From: Rhizobium subbaraonis | GTDB lineage: Bacteria; Pseudomonadota; Alphaproteobacteria; Rhizobiales; Rhizobiaceae | NCBI RefSeq assembly: GCF_900220975.1 | Contig: NZ_OBQD01000033.1 | Coordinates: 1-40,390, forward strand | Length of the DNA stretch: 40,390 nucleotides | Direction: 5' to 3' | Shown here: positions 1 to 6,568 of the stretch, in pieces | How positions within the stretch are numbered: the stretch's first letter is position 1 | Layout: each line of letters starts with the position of its first letter | Translations under genes and position numbers: made by a program | Notes under the pieces: model-generated | Told to the model about the DNA's origin: nothing | Databases searched by the model: none | The model's input: the letters and a program-made list of their open reading frames with translations, nothing else

Positions 1-950
1 GCCGACGGCGACGTTCTCCTTGACGCTCGTGCCCGACAGGGCAAGCGACGTCGGGGCCTCGTTGACGTCCTGGACGCCGATGGTGAAGGTCTTGGCCACC
101 GTGTTGACACCGTCGGAGACCGCGACGGTGACCTTGCCGGACTTGACCGTCTCGTAGTCGACCGCCCTGGCGGTGACGAGCTTGTTGCCATCGAGCTTGA
201 ACAGGCCGCCGGCGTTGTCGGTCAGCTTGTAGGTCAGCGTCTTGCCTTCCGGGTCCTTGGCCGACAGCGTGCCGACGGTGGTGCCGACGGCGACGTTCTC
301 CTTGACGCTGGTGTCCGACAGCGCAGGCGAGGTCGGTGCCTCGTTGACGTCAGTGACCTTGACGACAATCGACTGGGTGTCGGAGAGCGCTCCGTCACTC
401 GCCTTCACCGTGACGTTGTAGACATTGTCCTTGCCCGCATCCTTGGCATTTTCGAAGTCAGGCGCAGACTTGAACGAAAGCGCACCCGTCTTGGCATCGA
501 TATTGAACAGCGCCTTGTCGGCGCCGTCCGCGATCGAATAGGTGATCGCCTTCTTTTCCGGGTCCGGCGCCTTGACGGTCGTGACTGCCGTCTTGTTCTC
601 CGCAACGTTCACCGAAACGGACGCTCCACCGCTGAACACGGGCGCCTCGTTGACGTCGGTGACCTTGACGGCGATCGCCTGGGTATCCGAGAGCTTCCCG
701 TCGCTCGCCTTGACCGTCACGTTGTAGACGTTGTCCTTGCCGGAGTCCTTTGGTGCTTCGAAGTCGGGGGCATCCTTGAACGAAAGTGCCCCGGTGGAAG
801 CATTGATGGTGAAGAGGTTTGCGTCTGCCCCACCTGCGATCGAGTAGGTCAGGGCCGCCGATTCGACGTCCGTCGCCTTGACGGTCGTGACTGCCGTCTT
901 GTTCTCCGCAACGTTCACCGAGGCAGTCGCACCACCGCCGTTGGAGGTTA
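1..950 (-). repeat. Tandem cadherin-like repeats, about 280-303 bp period
   Basis: Near-identical DNA recurs at about 1-70 and 281-350 (encoding EAPTS and SVKENVAVG), and at about 345-445, 573-735 and 868-925 (encoding VTVKASDG and VAENKTAVTTVKA). Two repeat subtypes are interleaved, and the array continues beyond base 1. Such arrays commonly vary in copy number between strains. Confidence 0.8.
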
Positions 951-3900
951 TGACCGGAGCCGTGTTCGGCAGGACATCGATGGTGAGCTCCTTGTCGAAC
1001 GTATTGCCAGCACTGTCGACGACGCGGACGCTTACAGTGTACGCGTCGGCCTCCAGGGCGCCGGCGACCTTGATCGACGACCCATCGATGGCAAACAGCC
1101 CGCCGGCATTGTCGAGAAGCGTGTAGCTGAATGTGTCGCCGGCATCCCGGTCGGTCACGACCAGCGAGCCGACAACCGTACCGACCGCGGCTTCGGCACT
1201 CACCTCTGCATCGTCCAGCGCCAGATCAGTCGGCGTGTAGTTGGCCTTGTGGTTGGCGAAATCGTAGGTGAGGTTGTTGAACTTCAGGATCTCGACACCG
1301 GTGAGCACGTCGATGCCCGTGCCACCGGTCGCGCGCTTGTCCGTGACGATCAGCGGATTGCCGCCCGTACCGCCGGTAAAGCTGTAGTTGCCGGAGGGCC
1401 CGCCGAAGGTGCCGTCGAAATAGACGATGTCGGTGCCCGCGCCGCCGTCGATCGTATCGTTGCCGCCGCCGCCAGCGAGGAAATCGTTGCCTGCACCGCC
1501 TTCGATCGTGTCATTGAACTTCGTGCCGACATAGATGTCGGCGTAGGCCGAGCCCTTGAAGTGCTGTGCATAGGCGTCAAGCGAATCCGCAAACGTGTCA
1601 TAACGCCCCTGGGTCGACGCAGTCGCCGCCCCATACATATGCGCCAAGGTGAAGTTGTGGATCGGGCCATTCGCCTCGATTTCAGCCTCTTCCTCGGCGT
1701 TGGTCGGTTTCGCGTTGGAAAGGTTGAGCCCGGTGATCCTCAATTCGACATTGCCGCCGGAGAAGTAGCCGTCGGTATCGTAGCTGCCCGAACCGCGCGT
1801 GCCGTACTCGATGGTGTTGGCCGTGCCGGCAACGGTATGGGTCGCGAAGGAGTACTCCAGGCTGCCGTGCGCAAGCACATATTTGGAGGTTGCCTCGCTG
1901 CCGTAGCCGATGAACATCTCCTCGCCGGAGAAGGTCGAACCGTTGTCGAACACCGGGAAGCCGCCTCCGGTGGTATCGGATGCGAAACCGCCGCGAATGA
2001 ACGCTTCCAGATCAATGCCGGACGAGGCGCTCGAGGCATCGATGGTGATCGTTTCCGCCGCCTCGGTGACGGCGACCGTCAGGTCCTTTTCGAAGGTATT
2101 TCCGGCTCCGTCAGTCACACGGACGCGCAGCGTATAGTCGTCCGCCGAGAGAGGGCCCGCAACCTTGATCGATGTGCCGTCGAGAACGAACAATCCGTCG
2201 GCATCGTCGAGCAGCGTAAAGGTGTGGGTATCGCTCGTATCCCCATCCGTCACGACGAGCGAGCCGACAACCGCGCCGTGGCCGGCCGTGTCCAGGATCT
2301 CCGCGGCATCCAGCGCCAGATCGGTGGGCGTGTAGTTCGCCTTGTGGTTGACGAAGTCGTAGGTCATGTTGTTGAACTTGAGGATTTCGACATTGGTCAG
2401 CGTGTCGACGCCCGTCCCGCCCGTCGCGCGGCTGTCGGTGACGACAAGCGGATTGCCGCCCGTCCCACCGGCAAAGCTGTAGGTACCCCCCGGGCCGAAC
2501 ACGAATTCGCCGTCGAAATAGGCCGTATCCGTACCGGCGCCGCCATCGATGGTATCGTTGCCGCCGCCCCCGGCTAGGACGTCATTGCCGCCAGCGCCGA
2601 GCAGCGTGTCGTCGCCGTCGCCGCCATTGATGGTGTCGTCGCCAACGCCGCCATTCAGGTAGTCGCTGCCAGCGCTGCCTTCGATTTTGTCATTGCCGCC
2701 GAAGCCGTAGATCGAGAAGCCGATCTTGTCCCCGGCGAGCGTGCCGCCGGACAGCGCGCCATCGCCCTCGGTCGTGCCGATGACGACGGTACGGTCATCA
2801 CTCTCCAGCGGGATCAGGATCGGACCGGACGCCCAGGTGTTGGCCTCCTGCTCCGTGCCCAGGCGACCCTGGTTCATGTTGCCCCAGCCATAGACGTTGC
2901 CGTCGGCGTCGACGGCCAGCGAGTGGTTCGGGCCGCCGGAAATGCTGACGATGTCGATCCCTTCGAAGCCCGGTATCTTCGTCGGCGCGATCAGCGTGGT
3001 GATGGCGCCGGTTGATGTTTCAAGGCCGAGCCAGCCTTCATCGTTGCGGCCCCAGGCCCAGACTTCGCCATCGTCCGTCAGCGCGATTGCCCAACGCGAG
3101 CCGATGTGGACGTCGACGACATTGTCGGGAAGGCCCTGGATCTCGAACGGTGTGGAGCTGTTGGATGTCTCCGCGTCCGTCAGAACGCCATCGACGATCG
3201 TGCCCTTGATCAGTTGTCCGTAGTCGGACTGTCCCCAACCCCAGACCTTTCCGTCTGTGGTGATGGCGATCGAGGTATTCGTGCCGGCGGCAACCTTGGC
3301 GACCGTCCCGGGAATATCGACGAGAACGGGCACGTTCGAACGCGTGCCTGCGCCGGACGTGCCGTTGCCAAGCTGGCCCTGGACGCCGGACCCCATGGCG
3401 TAGACTTCGCCGCCTTCCGTCAGGACGAGCGCAAAGCTCGTGCCCCAGGCCAGGCTTGCGACCTTTTCGCCGCCGAACGCGCTCGCATCCAGCGCCACGG
3501 GAGAGCCCTGGTTGTCGAGGCTGCCAATGCCGAGCTGGCCATTGCTGTTTTGCCCCCAGGCATAGAGGACGCCGGCATCTGAGATCGCGTAGCTGGCCCC
3601 GTTCGTCATGTAGATCGAGGCGATGGTGACGCCGTTCAGGGCCTCGACCTTCTGCGGCACCAGGCTCTCGTAATTTGTGGTCGTTCCGAGCCCGAGCTTG
3701 CCGAGGTTGTTGTCGCCCCAGGTGTAGACCTCGCCGGACGCCGTCAGGAACGCGCCGTGCAGCATGCCGGCGGAAATCGCGACGATCTCGCCGGTGAAGC
3801 CTTCCGGCAGGTTGACGGTGCCCATATCGGCCCAGGCAACGCCCACGTCCGTCTGCGTGCCGCGACCGAGCTGGGCTTCGTTGTTTTCGCCCACCGAGTA

Positions 3901-3960
3901 GACTACGCCGTCCTTGTAGAACAGCGAGTAGTGATTTCCTGCGCCGACTTGAACTGTCAT
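1..3960 (-). CDS. Giant RCC1 / RTX / HasA-like / cadherin-repeat exported protein (3' end outside window)
   Basis: The frame is open from ATG at 3960 to base 1, giving 1320 residues with the C-terminus missing. Translation shows about six RCC1-type repeats at residues 1-400 (motifs such as YSVGENNEAQLGRG, YAWGQNSNGQLGIG, VWAWGRNDEGWLGL). RTX nonapeptides (GGxGxD) follow at about 421-478. A HasA-like segment spans about 637-815 and a second RTX block about 818-843. Cadherin/VCBS-like repeats of about 93-101 residues then run to the edge (DVNEAP, SVKENVAVG, VAENKTAVTTVKA). There is no N-terminal signal peptide, which suits type I secretion with a C-terminal signal outside the window; no type I exporter is visible here. 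The start is weakly supported, by GGGG about 9 nt upstream. Likely a calcium-folded cell-surface or released adhesin with possible heme binding. Function is inferred from domains only. Confidence 0.88.
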   Translation of the reverse strand, partial: MTVQVGAGNHYSLFYKDGVVYSVGENNEAQLGRGTQTDVGVAWADMGTVNLPEGFTGEIVAISAGMLHGAFLTASGEVYTWGDNNLGKLGLGTTTNYESLVPQKVEALNGVTIASIYMTNGASYAISDAGVLYAWGQNSNGQLGIGSLDNQGSPVALDASAFGGEKVASLAWGTSFALVLTEGGEVYAMGSGVQGQLGNGTSGAGTRSNVPVLVDIPGTVAKVAAGTNTSIAITTDGKVWGWGQSDYGQLIKGTIVDGVLTDAETSNSSTPFEIQGLPDNVVDVHIGSRWAIALTDDGEVWAWGRNDEGWLGLETSTGAITTLIAPTKIPGFEGIDIVSISGGPNHSLAVDADGNVYGWGNMNQGRLGTEQEANTWASGPILIPLESDDRTVVIGTTEGDGALSGGTLAGDKIGFSIYGFGGNDKIEGSAGSDYLNGGVGDDTINGGDGDDTLLGAGGNDVLAGGGGNDTIDGGAGTDTAYFDGEFVFGPGGTYSFAGGTGGNPLVVTDSRATGGTGVDTLTNVEILKFNNMTYDFVNHKANYTPTDLALDAAEILDTAGHGAVVGSLVVTDGDTSDTHTFTLLDDADGLFVLDGTSIKVAGPLSADDYTLRVRVTDGAGNTFEKDLTVAVTEAAETITIDASSASSGIDLEAFIRGGFASDTTGGGFPVFDNGSTFSGEEMFIGYGSEATSKYVLAHGSLEYSFATHTVAGTANTIEYGTRGSGSYDTDGYFSGGNVELRITGLNLSNAKPTNAEEEAEIEANGPIHNFTLAHMYGAATASTQGRYDTFADSLDAYAQHFKGSAYADIYVGTKFNDTIEGGAGNDFLAGGGGNDTIDGGAGTDIVYFDGTFGGPSGNYSFTGGTGGNPLIVTDKRATGGTGIDVLTGVEILKFNNLTYDFANHKANYTPTDLALDDAEVSAEAAVGTVVGSLVVTDRDAGDTFSYTLLDNAGGLFAIDGSSIKVAGALEADAYTVSVRVVDSAGNTFDKELTIDVLPNTAPVITSNGGGATASVNVAENKTAVTTVKATDVESAALTYSIAGGADANLFTINASTGALSFKDAPDFEAPKDSGKDNVYNVTVKASDGKLSDTQAIAVKVTDVNEAPVFSGGASVSVNVAENKTAVTTVKAPDPEKKAITYSIADGADKALFNIDAKTGALSFKSAPDFENAKDAGKDNVYNVTVKASDGALSDTQSIVVKVTDVNEAPTSPALSDTSVKENVAVGTTVGTLSAKDPEGKTLTYKLTDNAGGLFKLDGNKLVTARAVDYETVKSGKVTVAVSDGVNTVAKTFTIGVQDVNEAPTSLALSGTSVKENVAVG
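1201..2580 (-). repeat. Duplicated RTX-to-Ig-like block within the giant gene
   Basis: Bases about 2300-2580 and about 1220-1500, spaced 1080 bp apart, encode near-copies. Shared protein signatures are GGGGNDTIDGGAGTD, TGGNPL[VI]VTD, RATGGTG[VI]D, EILKFNN[ML]TYDF and ANYTPTDLALD, followed by VGSLVVTD and a cadherin-like module. The HasA-like segment lies between the copies, as if inserted into or duplicated with the module. Confidence 0.8.
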
Positions 3961-4048
3961 GATGTGCACCCCAGCCAATGATATTGAATGTTGAAGGACG
4001 CTTGCGGCTGCCGCATGGGCGTCGGTTTGATTGAGAAGTTGCGATGGA

Positions 4049-4711
4049 TCACTCTGCCGCGCCCTCTCTCAGGGCCGGCGCGAAGGGCATCCGCATGTTT
4101 TCATCGCTCTTGTTTCTGAGAGCGCCCGCCTCGGTCATCACCAGAGCGATGACAGCGAAGCCGAGAAGGAGAAGAAGCGCGTAGACGGCCATGATGGACC
4201 AGTACGGCGCCACGACGTTCAGCTGCGGTGCCGCGCCGAGCACGGCCGGCATCGACCAGGAAACGATCGACACACTGGCGCAGGCGATGAGCGCAAAGCG
4301 CACGCGCGAATGCAGGCCCGCCATCAACGGCCGGCCGATGCGCTGGCGCATGAACGGCATGACCAGTCTGTGCACGAAGACGCCGTTCGCCGACAGCATC
4401 GCCACGATCGTCATCTTGGCGTAGATCTTGGGATTGTTCAGTTTTGCAGGCTCGGCGAGGCCGTAGAGCACGAGAAAGCCAAGTCCCGAGATCCATAGCA
4501 GCGCCAGCCCCACGGCCACCAACTGGCTGGTCGCCGCAAGGAGGCCGAATGCCTCATCCGTCATGCCCTTGCGGCTGTATCGCTGAATCAGAAGATCGAC
4601 ATAGACCGCTCCGCCTGCGCCGAGCACAAGGCCGCCGAAGTGCAGCAGCCGCAGCGCTGTCCGGCAATAGGAAACCGTAACGTCACTGGCGGGCCAGATC
4701 AGAAAATCCAC
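4049..4711 (-). CDS. Conserved multi-spanning membrane protein, unknown function
   Basis: 220 codons from a GTG start at 4711, preceded by AAGAAGG about 9 nt upstream. The protein has about five to six hydrophobic spans: residues about 20-45, 58-85, 100-125, 138-160 and 168-195. Histidines lie within or next to spans (LLHFGGLVLG, NGVFVHRLVMPF), a pattern also seen in heme- or copper-handling membrane proteins, but I do not recognise the family. The stop lies 88 bp before the start of the giant RTX gene on the same strand, so the two could be co-transcribed. No assigned function. Confidence 0.72.
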   Translation of the reverse strand: MDFLIWPASDVTVSYCRTALRLLHFGGLVLGAGGAVYVDLLIQRYSRKGMTDEAFGLLAATSQLVAVGLALLWISGLGFLVLYGLAEPAKLNNPKIYAKMTIVAMLSANGVFVHRLVMPFMRQRIGRPLMAGLHSRVRFALIACASVSIVSWSMPAVLGAAPQLNVVAPYWSIMAVYALLLLLGFAVIALVMTEAGALRNKSDENMRMPFAPALREGAAE

Positions 4712-5221
4712 GGAAAGCGGCCTTCTTCAGACATGAGGGATCGGCTCCGGCCGGCAATGCCGGTCGGACTAAACTATTGGTATAATTTCAAATTTTCAGG
4801 GCTCTTGCTGCGAGGACAACCCGCGAGCATCACCTTGAGACATAATCGCCGTAATAATCGTGATAAAAAAAGTCAAGTTATATTCCATTAGCAGAAGTGG
4901 AATTTTTCCGCCACGCAACCGAGCGACCCGCATTTCGGCCAATGGCGAGCGCTGCCAAACTGCCCCCGAACGCGGCGGATCGTGCGCGTAAGTCCGGCAA
5001 CCCGCCGGCTTTCGGCGGGTCAGGTTTCGAGCGTCTACCGGTGGGATGAAAACTTCAGCCTGGTCTTAGGCGACTGGCGAAATGGTCCGGGTGGCGGGCC
5101 CTTGTGGGCGCGCTTGAAGATTGCCGGGCGGCGATGCGAATACCGCTGCGCTTGTCCGCGGGCGGACGATTATACCGCCAGCGGCATCGGCGACAGAGCC
5201 ACCGATGCCTGGATCGAAGAA
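4712..5221. other. Intergenic region, no convincing gene
   Basis: No reading frame here has a credible start, codon bias or family resemblance. A strong hairpin lies at 4747-4767 (9-bp arms with one G-T pair, 3-base loop), in the leader of the membrane gene at 4711. The stretch 4768-4910 is AT-rich, unlike its surroundings. It holds a perfect TATAAT at 4781-4786 on plus without a matching -35, a TTGACT on minus at 4871-4876, and a 6-bp inverted repeat 4882-4887/4898-4903 followed by five Ts. A GC-rich hairpin at 5000-5020 (ACCCGCCG/CGGCGGGT) may end the pseudoazurin transcript but lacks a T tract. Confidence 0.5.
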
Positions 5222-5668
5222 CTAGAGCCCTAAGGCGGCGATCGCCTCATCCATGCGCTCGCGAGCCTTTTTCGGCATCTTCGCGCTTTTGACCGCACCG
5301 ATGTTGGCCGATCCGTCGTCGACGACGACGAGCGCAACCATGCCCATTCCGAAATGCGGCATGCACCTGACACCATAGGCGCCGGGCGTATCGAAGGTGA
5401 CCTTGAGTGTCTCGTTCATCTTGCCCTTGAAGGGCTGGGTACCGTCCGGCAGCAGGCCCGGAAGGGTCTCGGCATTGTGTGACTTGTCCGTGGGGACGAA
5501 GGTTACAGTGTCGCCCCTGGCGATCCTGAGCGACGACGGCTCGAATACCATCGTTCCGTCCCGGCCCTTGTTCAACATATGGATTTCGAAGTCCGCGGCG
5601 AAGGCGTGGCCGCACAGGGCGGCGGCCAGGACTGCCGCGCCGGCGAGGGACCGGGCGATCATGGTCAT
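5222..5668 (-). CDS. Pseudoazurin (periplasmic type I blue copper protein)
   Basis: 148 residues. A Sec signal peptide ends about AFA|ADFEIH (residue 24/25). The type I copper ligands are His64 (KSHNAE), Cys102, His105 and Met110 ([10 protein letters not shown]). Their spacing (38, 3, 5) equals that of classical pseudoazurin (40/78/81/86). AGGAG lies 8 nt before the first ATG, favouring 5668 over the second Met at 5662. The family ferries electrons from the cytochrome chain to copper nitrite reductase, nitrous oxide reductase or other periplasmic acceptors. No denitrification gene is visible beside it, so the partner is unknown. It appears monocistronic, 199 bp downstream of the dhaL end of the polyol operon and on the same strand. 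Confidence 0.93.
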   Translation of the reverse strand: MTMIARSLAGAAVLAAALCGHAFAADFEIHMLNKGRDGTMVFEPSSLRIARGDTVTFVPTDKSHNAETLPGLLPDGTQPFKGKMNETLKVTFDTPGAYGVRCMPHFGMGMVALVVVDDGSANIGAVKSAKMPKKARERMDEAIAALGL

Positions 5669-5858
5669 TCTCTTTGCTCCTGCATGCGAAGCCGGGGCGG
5701 CCTCGTCCGCAGCACCCTATCGCCACGCCGGAGACACCGTTTGACATACCGCAACCGCAACCCTGGACAGGGTGTCATCGGGGTGCGTCATTCCTTCGCA
5801 GGCGGCCTTCAGCTCTATCCGACCGATTTGGTTTCGATCGGGAGGAAGGCACCCCGGG

Positions 5859-5878
5859 CCCTCTCCGTCAGGAGAAGG
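5859..5878 (-). terminator. Hairpin straddling the stop codon of the last polyol-operon gene
   Basis: Bases 5859-5866 and 5871-5878 form 8-bp arms with one G-T pair around a 4-base loop, overlapping the stop at 5868. There is no T tract on the minus strand, so it may be an RNA 3'-end stabiliser or a weak terminator. Confidence 0.35.
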
Positions 5879-6506
5879 TATCTCTCATCGCCCGGAGGAT
5901 GATGACGGCGGAGGCGGCACCTGGATCGACATGGCCGAGCGACCGCTCGCCCAGTCTGGCGGCGCGACCGCGGGCAGCGACCATAGAGCGGGTGGAATTC
6001 GCCCCGGTCTCTCCGGCGGCGACGATATCGCGCCACATCTCGTCCGGCTCCGCACCACGCTCGCGCGCTGCGACCGCGGCTTCCATGGCCGGTATCCACG
6101 CATCCAGCATCGTCTTGTCGCCGCGCTGGCCCTTGCCGCGATCCTTGATACCCTGCGCAATAGCCTCGACGATCGCGACCTGTCCTGCAGGCGAAAGGCT
6201 TTCGTCCTGCTTCAGCACCTGGGCCGCCTTGCGGAAGGCGGTGGCATAAAGCGGACCGGTGGAGGCGCCGACGGCATCGAGAAATGCCGACGCGGCGGCA
6301 GAAAGAACCTCCGAGGGAAAGGCCTTGTCGAGATCAAGCTTGGCGACGGCACTGTTCACCGCGGCAAAGCCCAGAGCCATGGTGATGCCATGGTCGGCAT
6401 CGCCCACCGCCCCGTCGAGCTCGGAAAGATGGTCCTTCTCCGCCTGCATGGCCATGGCGATGAGCTGAAACATGCGGCTGAGAAAGCGAGATGCCGATTC
6501 CGCCAT
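5868..6506 (-). CDS. dhaL: Dihydroxyacetone-kinase-type ADP/ATP-binding subunit DhaL (second copy)
   Basis: ATG at 6506 is chosen because GGAGG lies 6 nt upstream and gives the usual DhaL length (212 aa); an upstream extension in frame is not DhaL-like. The nucleotide/Mg-binding aspartates are present at D31, D36 and D38 (ELDGAVGDADHG), and the later motifs are intact (GASTGPLYATAF, GDKTMLDAWIP, ARGRAARLGERSLGHVDPGA). DhaL carries the phosphoryl donor nucleotide and works with a DhaK subunit that holds the ketose. It sits 62 bp after the SorC-DhaK fusion gene, so that DhaK domain is its likely partner. No DhaM/EIIA-type phosphodonor is visible, so either direct ATP use or a PTS protein elsewhere is possible. 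Confidence 0.92.
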   Translation of the reverse strand: MAESASRFLSRMFQLIAMAMQAEKDHLSELDGAVGDADHGITMALGFAAVNSAVAKLDLDKAFPSEVLSAAASAFLDAVGASTGPLYATAFRKAAQVLKQDESLSPAGQVAIVEAIAQGIKDRGKGQRGDKTMLDAWIPAMEAAVAARERGAEPDEMWRDIVAAGETGANSTRSMVAARGRAARLGERSLGHVDPGAASAVIILRAMRDTFS

Positions 6507-6568
6507 GTATTGCCTCCGAATATTCTCTGCGTTGTCCGCCTTTATCACGAGGCGCTGCAGCAACCTTA

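Noticed and set aside
1249-2577. Long plus-strand frame (442 codons) opposite the giant gene
   Set aside because: It is antisense to clear RCC1/RTX/cadherin coding sequence; its content of Val/Gly/Arg repeats simply mirrors the repeat gene in GC-rich DNA.
4882-4907. 6-bp inverted repeat followed by Ts as a terminator
   Set aside because: No plus-strand gene ends upstream of it and on the minus strand the T tract is misplaced, so the stem is probably chance in AT-rich DNA.
4982-5233. Plus-strand 83-codon frame near the pseudoazurin 3' end
   Set aside because: Contains a GC hairpin, overlaps the pseudoazurin stop, and has no ribosome site or recognisable motif.
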